Below are positions 49,126 through 61,504 of a stretch of DNA of 64,000 nucleotides, piece after piece; position 1 is the first letter of the stretch; each line of letters opens with the position of its first letter. Both the position numbers and the translations under genes were made by a program. The stretch is from Chenopodium formosanum (taxonomy: Eukaryota; Streptophyta; Magnoliopsida; Caryophyllales; Amaranthaceae). The notes under the pieces were generated by a model. That model was not told the DNA's origin. It saw only the letters and a program-made list of their open reading frames with translations, and ran no database searches. Where the stretch lies: NCBI GenBank assembly GCA_024500155.1, contig CM044857.1, forward strand, positions 48,007,001-48,071,000, read 5' to 3'.

Positions 49126-49840
49126 AATTATCAAGTTAAGCTTGGTTTAATGGTAAGCATTATTAGGGGTGTTTATTCGATTTTCGGTTTAGATTTAGGT
49201 CAGATTCAATCCGATTCGAAATATAATCAACTTTTCAATTTGATCCGATACGAATTACTCTTTCAATCCAATCCGAATTAAAATTCGGTTATTTGGATCC
49301 GATCCAAAAATCCGAATTAAAATACGTTGATTTTTAGCGTATAATAAACTAGTACAATAATATAAAAATAAGAATGCAATTATAACAAAACATTTTGTCC
49401 AATACTTAAGAGTAATACAAATCTTTAAAATAGTCATAATTAACATAAATTGTTTAACATCAAGTCAAATTAAATTGTTCAAAATAAGTAGTACAACTAA
49501 AATTATACATGTTTAATTCTAAAATTCGATTTTTGATTTTAATTGGATCCGATTAGGGTCAATCCGATCCAATCCGAAAATCCAAATTTTCAAAAAATCT
49601 CAATCCGATCAGATCTGATTTAAAGTTCAGATCCGATCCAAATTGATAATTCGGTTTGGACTGGATTGGATTGGATTTCAATTTTTATCTAAATTATGGA
49701 CACCCCTAAGCATTATGCCTTCTAACCTTGAGTTTGAGGGTTTAATCTCCACTACACATTTTGAGAATGAGAATTCCTTACTCTTCTCCCCTCTTCTCAC
49801 TCTCAAAATGTCTGACTCGTTGTATGGAGTATAAGTTCAA
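49126..49840 (+). mobile_element. tRNA-derived SINE split by a hAT MITE
   Basis: TTAAGCTTGGTTTAATGGTAAGCATTAT (A-box side) breaks at 49163 and resumes at 49709 with AGCATTATGCCTTC, TTGAGTTTGAGGGTTTAATC (B-box side), CATTTTGAGAATGAG and TCTCAAAATGTCTGACTCG. The two halves together align with the intact SINE at 50025-50214. Confidence 0.8.
49164..49708. mobile_element. hAT-type MITE, 8 bp TSD AGCATTAT
   Basis: Termini are TAGGGGTGTTTA and ATGGACACCCCTA, flanked by AGCATTAT at 49156-49163 and 49709-49716. 545 bp of AATCCGATCC-type words, non-coding. Same family as the elements at 19423 and 21021. Confidence 0.92.
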
Positions 49841-50024
49841 AGTTTGCATGTTAAATCTGTTATACACATGGTTAGATAAGTTCTACAATTTAAACTTGAG
49901 ATTGAAATTTCTAATGTTATGCCTAAGATGTGTATACTCCGTATAGGCGTATAGCCGTATACAAAGTATACGATGCTCCTATGAAATTGAACCAAATAGG
50001 ATAGAGTATCAAGTAATAAGACTT

Positions 50025-50214
50025 ACCAAGCTAAGCTTGGTCTAGTGATAAGCATTGTACCTTTCAACCTTGAGGTTGGGGGTTCAATCCCCACTAAAGG
50101 CACTTTGAGGGTGGGGATTCCTTACTTTTCCCTCCTCACTCTCAAAGTGTTTGAACCGTAAATATCTAACCAAAAAAAATCATGAGGGTTAAGGTTAGGT
50201 TAGGGTCCTTCTCC
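50025..50214 (+). mobile_element. tRNA-derived SINE with 16 bp TSD
   Basis: A-box TTGGTCTAGTGATAAGC and B-box GGGGGTTCAATCCCC lie at tRNA spacing. A body with CACTTTGAGGGTGGGGATTC follows, then an A-rich tail (ACCAAAAAAAAT) and about 35 further bases. Perfect flanking 16-mers TCAAGTAATAAGACTT at 50009-50024 and 50215-50230 prove recent retroposition. Confidence 0.9.
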
Positions 50215-52362
50215 TCAAGTAATAAGACTTGGTATATATAGTTGATTAGTGGTGAAAAGATCACCTTGTAAAATTGTAACCTTAATATCGCAATGATACT
50301 TGAGGGTAGTTGACCCTTTCCCCTAATTTCTAAGTGTCTGACTCGCAAATAAAGTTTTGTATTCTGTATGGCTTAGTAAGACTTGGCCACAAATTGGAAA
50401 TCACCAAGTACACTATATTCAACTTGGTATTGTAGTAATCACTCATAATTTCACCAAATAAAAATAAGAAATCCGGTCTACAACACTAATTTCAGATATC
50501 ATAACTTCATTGTCATAGTACAGTAGAATCTTTGGATTCAAAGCACACAACCTTTATTTGACAGGAAAAGGCATATTTCTTCACTACTTCAATCATAATT
50601 CTACTGCGTATGGCCCATAAAGGCGATATGGCCGGTAGATGCATGTCAATTAATGTAGTTATGTGGACTATTGGTCACATATTCATCATTTTCCAAAATT
50701 ATACGCTATTTCGCAATTAAGATTAAAGAATAAAATCTAAGCTTGATCTCTTTTATTTCCTTTAATTAATGATACCACGAGTATTAAAATTACACTATGA
50801 TTCATAGAAAAACTACAAGTATATTTGTAACGTAAAATAAGGGTGGAGTTTAAAGATTTGTAAGCGAACATAAATAACAAAAATTAATACTCCGTAATAT
50901 CTAATGTCATACACTGTATAATTTTATTATTTTTTCTTACTCCTTATATAACATCAACATTCAAAATGTATTTAATGTGTATAGGTAAGTATACAATTTT
51001 TTCAAAGGCCGGAGTAGTACGTATAAACTCAATTAATGCATTTGAATTCAATTAATCTTAAGTTTAAAGAATTCCATAAATGGCTAAATGTCATGTACCT
51101 TAAAAAGGTTGGAGAGCGAATGCAGCAAATTAAATAAATAGGATTATAGAAGCCAAGAAAGCAAGGAATTGTATATGACGTTGGATTTGTAACACTTTTC
51201 TGGGTAGAAACGTGGCCAACCAGAACTTCATTAGAGATTGGGCAATTAGGTATAATTCGTGATTTGCTGCTCATTTATATTACATAATTTATATTATCGG
51301 ACAAAACCAGCTAATTTTAACTAGCTTCCACTGTTTAATTAGCTGCTAATCTCTCTTGTTAATTTTAATCGAGCTCAATAATTCAACATATAATCAAGTT
51401 TATTTACAGTATCCTTTTGGCTTATTTGTGTGGGATTTTGCTCAATATAATTATTCATTCATCATTATCAACTTTTAAACTATAAATGTTTATTTAATCA
51501 ATAATTAAATATATATTCGATTATACGTATAATCAAAGATTATGACGAGTATTACTAGTACTATGTATTTTTATTTTCAAAACATGCATATCCTTTTTTT
51601 TTTCTTTGGAATAACATGTTGAAGGAAACTAAAGTGATATAAGCAACATCGAGAATTACATTGATAATCAGTTATAATTAAACACACGACGATGTACAGT
51701 GTTATTGAATAATTAAAGTTAGAAATTTAATAATTTGTAACAATGGTGCGAAAGCGAAATTTATGATTATATATCTCTGTTCCTAGTATATTTGTCACTC
51801 GAGCAAAATAATTTGAGAAGAAAGCTTTGTATTCTACCAGCAATTTGTGCAGATAAATGGACAAAAATTAAATGTGGTGCCAAATAAAATTCTTTGAAGA
51901 ATCTTTTCATTATTTTCATATAAATAAAAAAATTATGTCTCTTTCATGCATGCATAAAACGGTCCATGAATTGGGCCAATTGGCTCATTACTAACTTTGA
52001 GAGATTGTAATTTAAGGTTGTGAATTGTTGTATTTCCAATTTTGTATGTATAGCAACTTTCCTTTTTGTTGTATTACATAAGTATAATAATTGTGTGAAA
52101 AGCCAATTAATTAGATTATCCTAGTTTGTTGCCCCGGAAGAATAATGAAGCTTTATCAAAAATAAAATACTCGATATCATATATGAAGTACTTCGTATAA
52201 TTATTTTGTTCAATGAAAATAATTGAACTCGTCAAAAAAAAAAAAGAAAAAAAAAAGAAAAAAAAAAGAGAGAAATTATGGTTTGTTGGATTCATATTTT
52301 ACTGGTGATTGAATAGATAGGTAAAGTCTAGCTACCAATGTGGGGATAACGTTGAAATCTGG

Positions 52363-52397
<35 letters not shown>

Positions 52398-54105
52398 TAT
52401 GTTGTTTAAAGAATTCTGACAATAAGATGTTGCTGTCTAATTTCCCAAATCAACACTATATGCATATGGAGTATTATACAAAAAACTCAATTAATTATTA
52501 TGCAAAATAAGATCTTAAATCACAATATCACAGTATAATATTTTTGTGATCGATATCATCAAGCTATAATATGTGAAGTACTCCGTATTAGTTAATCATA
52601 GAGATTAATTATGTCAAGCTTGATAAAGTTGGCCATAAAAATATTAATTAGTAATAGATGATAAAATAGCCGTATTCGTATTTGCTTCCTTTGTATTTGA
52701 AAATTTAAGTTAATTGTAGTATTGTACTAGTAAAATTCAATAGTCATAAGTAAAAAAAAAATATTGACATTATCATTCTTTTTAATTAATCATCTATTCA
52801 CCAAAATAATAAATACAGAGAAATGATAAATTGATTATTAACGCGCCCCATTTTCTAGCACCATATCATAAGTTGGGAAAAAAAACATTTAGGACAGCCC
52901 AGAAGGTTCGAAGACAAAGTCTGAGAACAATTATATAATCAGAATTATAATACTCAGAATTATAAGCAATAAAGTAATGATGATGCTAATCTAAATAAGG
53001 GAGCGTAATTAAAATAGTGTACTTAAGTGCATAATTCTACGATTGATGTAAGAGTATGTTTTATTAATTCTATACTAGTTCGTATTATTTAAACCATAAT
53101 ACTAATTCATTCTCCGTAAACGCTAATATAGGACAATTAGCAATCATTATCGGTTGGTTGATAGGATTAATTATATAAAATTAAAATTTAATTTTGTGAT
53201 TAAGTAGCTTAATGGTGCTAAGTGGTGGGCGACGACAACAACAGCACCAACTCAAGACTATAGATTATGTTATATAGTTGTCAATACTTTTCATGTTAAC
53301 TAATGTTGGCTGGAGTTGGCCCATGTCCACGTATAATTCATATCATGACCATAAACCGTCACTTAATTTAAGGCCACTTCTTTTAAGCAACCATTTTTCC
53401 AAGGTTTTCTATAAGTATGAGGAATATTTGAAATTTTATTTCTTCTTCAAACCTAGTTACCCAACTCTGTTTCATTCTTGCTTGTAGTGTAGGTAGTCAA
53501 GTATCCTTTATAAGAGATATGAATTGTAGATGTATTTCATTAAGAGTTACACCATATATATATAGCTATACAAAGCTAACCTAGGGGCATTAACAAGTTG
53601 CCGTAGATAATCCTAAGAGGATATATACACTTTGCATTGCATAATTTAAGCTAAACTTTAGGAAACTAACTAAATTAGAGTTGACTAATTTAAAAGTAAA
53701 GCTATTGACTAGAAACAAGACTAAATACATTTATACAGTATTAGAATAAATTGTTACACAATTTATTCCCTTATATCCTTAGCCTCTTAAGCTATGGTTA
53801 GATTGTTCTGATGAGTCAGATCGATTAAAGAATTTTCTAGTTGTTACTCATTTATCGGATTTTGTAGTTTTAATTGATCTGATCAATTGTGTGAAAAATG
53901 TCTTATAATCGAGAAATTGAAGTATGACAACACTATGTAAATTAAGGCATATTTGACTTTGTTGTAAATAAAATTGTTCAATTATTATTATCAATTTGTT
54001 AAGATACATAGTATTATTATCTAAATTATAAATAATCCACGATCATTGTTTGGCTAACATGTATGAAAAGAACATGAATCACGACATGTATGACAAGAGT
54101 GAGAG

Positions 54106-54182
54106 ATAGCTCAAGTGGTTAGAGCTTCTCTCATCGATTATCACCCCCAATCCTTATGACTCAGATAAACACCCAAAAAAAA
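54106..54182 (+). mobile_element. Short tRNA-derived SINE fragment
   Basis: GAGAGATAGCTCAAGTGGTTAGAGC is a strong tRNA-like A-box region. A short body and an A-tail follow. The same family as the inverted copy at 54953-55040. No clear TSD. Confidence 0.6.
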
Positions 54183-54952
54183 GACACGATAATGAGACTA
54201 GAATAAATTAGAAAGAAAATTCCATTCTTAAGTTTGGTTATAAGGAGTAGAAACAATTTATAAAAGTCTTCATTTTTTTTTTGAAAGAATTTATAAAAGT
54301 CTTCATTAGTACCACATGTGATATAACTATAATTTTTTTTGTAAAAAAAAATGATTAAAATAAATTAGGAAAAGAGAATTTATATATGAACTTTTATCAC
54401 AACTATACTCCGTAGTAAATAAGTAGGAGTATATATATTTTCCGTTATCTTATACTCATATATCAATAGTTGAAAAATAGAAATTGTAATCTAATACTCG
54501 GAGATTGCGTGAAAATGAGAGGAAAAGAATAAAAGTCCGAGATGATGATCAAATTCTGGATGTCTAAAACCTAATAAATGGGCAATGGCATTCGTCGGCA
54601 TTAGGTTTCATTTTTCATGATTTTAGCAACGCAATTGTTATGCCCCTTACACTATTATACCCATACATATTGCGCCGAAACAATATCTTTCGAATGTTCA
54701 AAATTGGAAAAACCCGACCAATGACCTTGTTGGTCATGCCAAATTATTATTTGGCCGGTGCAGTGCTTAAGCTTTGATGTATGGCCCAGCCCCACTTTTA
54801 TCATTTCACTACCTCATTTGGGTTGGATATCACATCACCCACGAGAATTAATAATCTTATGAGTGATCATTTTTTTTTCAATTGATAAGGGGTAATTTAA
54901 TTAGTGATGGTAGTAATATTTAAATTGTACTCCTATGGTCGTTTTTATTTGT

Positions 54953-55040
54953 AAGAAAAAGACGGGCGATGAGAATCGACCCTAACATTATTTGAAATCG
55001 GAAGGAGAGCTCTAACCACTTGAGCTATCCTCACTCTCAG
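54953..55040 (-). mobile_element. tRNA-derived SINE fragment, inverted
   Basis: On the minus strand GAGGATAGCTCAAGTGGTTAGAGC (A-box region) is followed by GGGTCGATTCTC (B-box) at tRNA spacing and then an A/G-poor tail. About 0.8 kb from, and inverted to, the copy at 54106. Confidence 0.65.
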
Positions 55041-55379
55041 TCATATAAGAAAGTTCAATGTCCATGTTCAATTATTATTTCCTTATGTTTATATTTGACT
55101 TTATATTGCAAGTTTTCAACCATTTATAACCAGGCAACCAGCATTTTTATTCCTCTTTCATAAACTTGTACTCCGTAACTTGAAGTTTTCTACCATGCAG
55201 AACATCACTATGATCGGAACATCTAATATTGTGTGTCATTCATGCCACACAATTGCCTTGAAACTCATTCAATTTATCTTCCTTTAGTTGCCAAAATTGT
55301 CTTAAATTTAGAGAATTAAAGAGCACAATATCAATGTATTTCTAGTATTATACGAGTTTTAACTATTGTATACTCAATA

Positions 55380-55668
55380 CTCCATTTTAAAATGCTTACT
55401 CCAATTTTCTTTTTCGGCCGTTTTTAAATACTTGCTCCATTTCCTTATTTGGAAAATTTTTATAATATTTAATTAATTTCTCTCACCAAGTGGACCCAAC
55501 AATATTAATTTCATATTATCTCTCCTTCAATTAACTCCACTACTTTTGGTTTTTTACAATTTTTATTCTTTCACCAACCTCACTACCTTCATATTTTATT
55601 ACTTTTCTCAATTTCTCCTAAAACTCCGCACATGGAGAAATGGAGCAAGTATTTAAAAACGGAGGGAG
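55380..55668. mobile_element. Stowaway-like MITE with duplicated left terminus
   Basis: The right end, read inverted, is CTCCCTCCGTTTTTAAATACTTGCTCCATTTC. The outer left end CTCCATTTTAAAATGCTTAC is a weak match. An inner copy CCGTTTTTAAATACTTGCTCC at 55418 matches far better. TA flanks both outer ends. Non-coding. Confidence 0.7.
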
Positions 55669-55766
55669 TATTTCGTAAATTTGTATTCCCTTCCCTCCTT
55701 TGCTATAGCCATTGTGTTCGTACTAGTACCACTTTAAAAAAGAAAATTGTAAAATAAAAAAAAATA

Positions 55767-56059
55767 CTCTCTCCGTTTCGCATTAGTTGCAACGGTAAGC
55801 TTGGCTCATAATTTAAGAAAATTATAGACTAGGTTTCTATGCTTATATAAAGTATTATTAGTAACGGCTAGAAATAATAATAAAAAAAGTAATGTGGGTG
55901 GGGTTGGTAAGAAAGAAAATAATAAAATATTTGTAAAAATAGAGTTAGTGGGAGAGAGAAATTATAAAAATAGTGAGTTATTTTTAAATATAGTAGTGTT
56001 GTAACTAATATGAAACGAGCGAAAATAAAAAGTGTTGCAACTAATGCGAAACGGAAGTG
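55767..56059. mobile_element. Stowaway-like MITE
   Basis: CTCTCTCCGTTTCGCATTAG at the left and CACTTCCGTTTCGCATTAG (inverted) at the right extend through TTGCAAC. TA dinucleotides flank both. 293 bp, non-coding; the 96-codon minus ORF over it is spurious. Confidence 0.85.
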
Positions 56060-56568
56060 TATAAAAAAATTTTTATTTTGGGCGTCTAAAGTTAGCCAAT
56101 ACAATACTCGTATCAATTTGTTCATCTTAATTTTTTTGCATTTTAATTTAGTATTCACAAAATGACAAAAATGTTTTGGTTGTCTTATACAAATTTTTCT
56201 TTTTAGGAGTTTAGTTGTTGAGGTCTAATAATAGGAACTTCCGTAACTCAGTGTTGTAATGTGCACCTCTGTTAGCCATTTGATCCAATGCGATAAGCCC
56301 AAAAAATTAGGCCCAAAGCCAACTAATAATCCTACACTACCTAAATTTTGGAAATCATGCAACTTCGTAAGAAATTTAATTTGTTTTTATCTCATCTCAT
56401 TTCTCCATTTGACAGTATGATACTCCTGCCCTTATTGATTAAGAGGATTTGTGATTTTATCTCAAAACTAATTTAGGTGTCGTAATCTTAAAATAGGAAT
56501 GAACGAAAAGAAATGGAAACAATCCTGACACCCAACAAGAAAAATTTAAGAGTTTAGAGGTTACACCA

Positions 56569-58269
56569 ATGATAAACTCTATGGAGGGTAAGCTAATTCC
56601 TCCTTTTCAATACCAAAAAGACCTCCAACGAGCTAAATCATGTCGAACCTCGGAGCCAATTCACGAGGAACCGGTTTACCCTGATAGCTTAACGCCTCAC
56701 AATTCTTCTATCAAAGAAGGTGATCATGTTGATGTTATATCCTTGTTGTCTACGGACTATAGGGATTTTCTAATTCGCAAAAATGGTGACAAAGTCAAAG
56801 TTGATAGCCTAAGGAGGAAATATGTCATGATCTTTTGCTTCTTTCTTCCTATAGAACCTCAAAGCCCAGTAGACAACCATTGTTGGGCTATAAAAGCTGC
56901 ATTCTCCAAGTGGTTCGACTCAGGAAGAGATGACATTCAGATGGTTTTGGTAGCTAAGATGAAACGTGAGTGGATTGACAATGAAACTGTATTTATGAAT
57001 TTCTTCTCTTCGTTCCCTAATTGCCTTGCAATCCCTTTTCGTGACTCGAAGTCTCGTGATTATGTTTGTAAGTCTATTGGCTTAACAGGGCTTAATGTAC
57101 ATTATGACCCTAGTGTCATTGTTGTAGACCATAATCAAAGGGTTTTGCAAGAAAGTTCTTATTTTCTTGAGTTGTATGGTGCTGATTCGTTTCCCTTTAC
57201 GAATGAGAGGTTCGAAACCCTTTATGAAGAAGCACATAGACCTTTGTTGCCCCTTGAAGAAATCTTGAGGTGCAAACCCTCTGACATTTTAGTCAGCAAC
57301 AATGGTAAAAACAGGACAATTTGTGTATTAGACCTTAAGAAAAAATTGGTGGGGTTGTATTTGTGTCGAGATGGGGATTTCATGGGGGAACTCCATGAGG
57401 TGTATGAGCTGTGTCGTTGTAAGCAAGGTTACGAGTTAGAGATAGTATTGATATACCAACCCGATGAGGAACCACAGAAGTTTATAGAGTATGTAAATGC
57501 TGATTTAATACAGAGGGGGATAACATCTTGGTGGGTGTTACCTTTCAAGGATAGTGTAAGCCATTGGTTGAGCCGACTTAGTGAAACTCACTCTATGGAT
57601 ACTTTGATTATTTTAGACCCAACTAGTGGTAAATATGTGAATCCTTATGGTGAAACTGTCATAAGAAATTTCGGTATTGATGGATATCCTTTCACAATCG
57701 CAAATATGATTGAGAAAGAGACTGCAAGGCTTAGGGAGTTAACCTTGGAGTCATTGTTAGTGTTGTCTAAGGAGCAAAATTATGTTTGCACTAATGATGG
57801 TACGCATGTGAGTGTGGCAGAGCTTCGCGGTAGGAATGTCTTGCTTTACCTTGAATGGACAGATAATTGTATGGATGATCACATGGATATATCATATAAT
57901 TGGATTAAGGGTTTGTACCATGAAATTAAGGAGAAGAAAGATGCTAATTTTGAAGTAGTGTTTGTTCACATGGATTTTTATGCAAATATTTCTCCTCTTG
58001 AATGTTTCACTGCAATGCCATGGCTCGAATGTCCCCATGACCCTGCTCTCGCAGATGTCATATGGGAGCACATATGCTTGAAGGGTAGTAACAAGTTTAA
58101 CGACCTCATTGCGTTTGGAAAAGATGGTCAGATTCTCACAATACATGCTTATCAACTTCTAATGGATCGCGGTATTGATGCTTATCCCTTCCCTTATAAC
58201 CTACACCGAGATGTTGAAAATGAATTCAGATGGTTCTTGGATAGTTATAGCGCGCGTGTTCTTCCTTAG
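56569..58269 (+). CDS. Nucleoredoxin-like protein lacking all active-site CxxC motifs
   Basis: A single-exon ORF of 566 aa with three thioredoxin-like domains in the nucleoredoxin order, about 55-220, 230-380 and 395-555. Diagnostic features are STDYRDFLIRKNGDKVKVDSL at the start of domain 1 and the repeated domain ends DSFPFTNERF, DGYPFTIANM and DAYPFPYNL. In each domain the strand that should lead into WCxPC is present, but the cysteine pair is gone: FCFFLPIEPQSP, GLYLCRDGDFM and LYLEWTDNC. The C-terminal Cys/His finger of typical NRX1 is also missing. Oxidoreductase activity is therefore unlikely; a binding or scaffold role is inferred. Known plant NRX genes have introns, so an intronless gene suggests a retrocopy or intron loss. 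The start could be either the ATG at 56569 or that at 56581. Confidence 0.85.
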   Translation: MINSMEGKLIPPFQYQKDLQRAKSCRTSEPIHEEPVYPDSLTPHNSSIKEGDHVDVISLLSTDYRDFLIRKNGDKVKVDSLRRKYVMIFCFFLPIEPQSPVDNHCWAIKAAFSKWFDSGRDDIQMVLVAKMKREWIDNETVFMNFFSSFPNCLAIPFRDSKSRDYVCKSIGLTGLNVHYDPSVIVVDHNQRVLQESSYFLELYGADSFPFTNERFETLYEEAHRPLLPLEEILRCKPSDILVSNNGKNRTICVLDLKKKLVGLYLCRDGDFMGELHEVYELCRCKQGYELEIVLIYQPDEEPQKFIEYVNADLIQRGITSWWVLPFKDSVSHWLSRLSETHSMDTLIILDPTSGKYVNPYGETVIRNFGIDGYPFTIANMIEKETARLRELTLESLLVLSKEQNYVCTNDGTHVSVAELRGRNVLLYLEWTDNCMDDHMDISYNWIKGLYHEIKEKKDANFEVVFVHMDFYANISPLECFTAMPWLECPHDPALADVIWEHICLKGSNKFNDLIAFGKDGQILTIHAYQLLMDRGIDAYPFPYNLHRDVENEFRWFLDSYSARVLP

Positions 58270-58762
58270 TGAAGCAACATTTAAGGCTACTGCTTGTAAA
58301 TGAATCGGAGTACTTCGGCCATTTAAGCCAAATTGTAGCATATGTCTGCTTTTAACCCTTGTTTTATCTTTAATATTTCAATTCATGATGTAAGTACAAT
58401 TAGATTTTTTAAAATATGATCTGGTATATTGTTCGCCAAGAAAGCTACTTATAAAGAAACACTACTACAAAGTACAAACGTCACAGACTATATTTTGTTG
58501 AATATTAAAATTGTCCCCAATATATAAAAGAAAATAGGGGATCGGATTTTCTTATTTGGGTTCTATATGTAAAATTTTTTAGTGATATTGCAAAACTTCA
58601 AAGCATTGGCTACTTCTTTGTATACCGTGTATGCTTAGTTGCTTACACAAAGAGATTTACTTTTAATATTACAATTGAAATTTTACTTAAGTCCTTAACT
58701 ATATTGATTTTGGGCTAACCTGAAAGTTGAGAATTTTTTTATGCAGAAAGGAACCAGCTTAT
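58270..58762. other. 3' flank of the nucleoredoxin-like gene
   Basis: AT-rich with no further gene; ends at the Tourist-like MITE. Confidence 0.45.
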
Positions 58763-59140
58763 GGCCCTGTTTGGTAATTAGTTGGTAGCTGATTAATATA
58801 ACTGATTTTATAAGTTGATTTGACTAGTTTGTTACATTGGCTGGTTTGACTAACTGGTTGTAGATAGCTGGTTGTGTGAAATTATTTGGCAAATAGTTGT
58901 TAATTGTTAGCTGTTTCATTGCATTTAATACTTCGTAGCCAAAAAGCTAATTGTTCAATAAGTTAATTTCAAAAAGCTCTTACAATGAGCTTTTTGATCT
59001 TATAATGAGCTTTTTGTGCCCAAAAATCTCTTTTAATATATAAGCTTACCAAAAACTCAAATTAGCTTCTTAAATAGTTAAACCTCTAATATGGCACAAT
59101 AAGTTAAAAGCTCTCAATAAGCTCTTTACCAAACAAGGTC
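58763..59140. mobile_element. Tourist-like MITE
   Basis: GGCCCTGTTTGGTAA at the left and, inverted, GACCTTGTTTGGTAA at the right form 15 bp terminal repeats with two mismatches. TAT is found at both flanks (58760-58762, 59141-59143). The interior is rich in AGCTTTTTG/CAAAAAGCT inverted words. 378 bp, non-coding. Confidence 0.75.
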
Positions 59141-59506
59141 TATATCACATCAATGTTAGCTCTTTTTTTTTTTTTTTTTTTTATGTTAAACGAAAACTAC
59201 AACAAAATTAAGCAAAGGGAACAGTGAAAAACCATTGCCTAATATAAAAAAAGTGTTGCCTTGTAGCTAAGGCAATACATACGAGGAGTAGTTTATGCCC
59301 CCGTTGTCTATTCATAAGGCAACACATTATTCAACAAAGGCAACAATTTTTAAAGTTAAGGTAAAATGATAGCTAAGACAACAATTGTACAAAGGCAACA
59401 AGTAAAAATTGTTTCAAGCTTAGGAAACAATTCAAAACTATATCCTTGTGTGATAATATACAACAACCTTTCACTTGTTATATTTTTCAGAAATAATAGG
59501 ATAAAT

Positions 59507-59511
<5 letters not shown>

Positions 59512-59542
<31 letters not shown>
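59512..59542. repeat. (AT)n microsatellite
   Basis: A 31-base alternating AT tract. Confidence 0.9.
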
Positions 59543-59544
<2 letters not shown>

Positions 59545-59619
59545 ATAAACATACACAAAAAGTAACATAAAACAAATAAAAACAATTTTGATGAATTTTA
59601 TTATACAAAGCCAAAAATC

Positions 59620-59859
59620 AAGGTCATTACAAACAATCCTATGTAAATCATGGAGCTGAGTACTCCATCCTCTAACCAAACATGAAACTATTAAAATTTC
59701 AACTCTAACTTTGCTAAGCCTATGAGCAACTTGATTCCCTAATCTTTTGACGAACAAGACTGTAGAGCTTTGACATCCTTTAGCGAGCTTGAGTATATCC
59801 TCTGCTGCTGCTGATGTTGGTGCTGCTTCTTGTGGCTGTGGCTGCTGCTCTCTGATCAT
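59620..59859 (-). pseudogene. Reverse-transcriptase-type RNase H (RVT_3) remnant
   Basis: About 80 codons include ILKLAKGCQSS, FVKRLGNQVAHRLSK and LHRIVCNDLDF. This matches the C-terminal part of the RNase H-like domain carried by plant LINE-related sequences (VKR-x-GN-x-VAHxLA). Neither upstream catalytic residues nor a reverse transcriptase lies nearby, and the frame runs on into the (AT)n tract. A Gln/Ala-rich CTG-repeat stretch precedes it. Confidence 0.6.
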
Positions 59860-61454
59860 TAGTGATTATATCATTATATGATGCTGCTGCTGCACAAAAT
59901 TAACACCGGAGGTTATCGTGAAAATATCTCCCGGTACTTTTTCCCCTAATGGATTTTTTTATTAAAGTTGGAAAGAGTAACATGCATAATGAGGATTGAA
60001 TTTTGAGTCAAATCAAGAATAAGAATTTAAGATACATCACAAGATTTACAATAGATATCACAGTGATAAGAAAAGATAACAAAGTTAGAAAGCCAACAAT
60101 ATGTGATCATGCTTCTTTATAAACAAGAATGAAGTATGAATCACCGTCTTCATTACTCTAGTTATAACATCTATAAGTGGTTAATGTGGTATAACTTTCA
60201 GGTCCCTGGGCTTAAATAGTGGTATCTCAATTCGTATAATTTATCTAAAAATGTCTGATAAACTCTAGTTCCTATCTACTCAATCAACTAGGAAAATTGT
60301 AACTATTAATCCTCGGGTAAAATATATTGAAAAGGAATGTACTGTGGGCATGCAACATTGCCTACTAGTACATGCTTGCTTTCACCTATTTTCTTACTAC
60401 TTGATTGCATCGGGAATTTGGGATACAGAAGTACGCCCTGAAATCAAATAATTATAATAGTTGATTCATCCATCAATTTATTTTTATTCATCAATATTTT
60501 CTTGGTTTATGAACATCAAAAATTGAGTTTTGATAATCTAAAATTGATTAAATTGACAAAGTGTTGAAACCCATTGTAGTCCACTTGTGAGTGTTAATTG
60601 ATGTAAATGTGACTGCTTTGGTATGTTAAACTACTATTCTTATCAGTCCTAATAATGCTTTTTACTACTTTCTTAGCATTTAAGAACATAATTAAGCAAA
60701 TTAATTCACAATGCATAAGCATTCGTCCCAAAAAAAAATGAGTTTGGGAGTTATTAGATATATCAGTTTGTGAGTATAATAAGAAGCAAATTAGTTCACT
60801 ACTTCAGAGCATTTGTAAAAAATAAAATAATTTGCTTATTAAATTCCAATCTTATAGGGACTAATCCAAAGCAAATTAATTTTTAACTTAGGAATATTAG
60901 TCTAAATAAATTGCAAAGTATGAGCATATAGTTAGGAAAATTAAATCAAATTACAATTATGACTCCAAATTTGAGCATAATTCACAGCAATAATATTACA
61001 TCATTCAAGCTATCTCTTATCTTTCAGTTTAAGGATGATAAAGTATCATGAAATCTAAAACAAATTAATATTTGCCAATAATCAAAATTAATCCAGCATC
61101 AAAATTTACCCAAAATTTAGAATTAAAAGAGTAATCGGTGACTTGCAATTGGAATCCGAGAACAACTAACGACGACTTCGCTGCATCAAAACCAACTGGG
61201 CCTGGGCGATCTTGAAAGCAAATTAAAAAGTGTGAGTAGAGAGCAAACCAACAAATTAATTGTTAATCCCTAACCTGTGCAGAGAATAGAAAGCAAGCAG
61301 ATTAAGAAATGAAAAACAAAGAATAACCAACTCTTAGCTAGGGAGGAGAATATTGGAGGAAAAAAATCCTCATTTTCATGGGTTTTGTTTTTCACTTCGT
61401 ATTATTTTTATTTTTGTTTAGTAATTGTTTTTTTACTTCGTATTACTATTATTG

Positions 61455-61504
<50 letters not shown>

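Larger units (their letters stand above)
50350..55370. other. Long intergenic region, few landmarks
   Basis: About 5 kb of AT-rich DNA with no supported protein gene. It holds a 33-base A-run (52363-52395), A-rich GAAAAAAAAGA repeats near 52233-52270, and two SINE fragments of one family (54106-54182 plus, 54953-55040 minus). The 69- and 81-codon ORFs here have no family features. Confidence 0.55.

Noticed and set aside
50231..50350. Third SINE copy after the TSD of the SINE at 50025
   Set aside because: Contains TGTCTGACTCG like the split SINE, but I see no A/B boxes in order and no TSD. Too weak to call.
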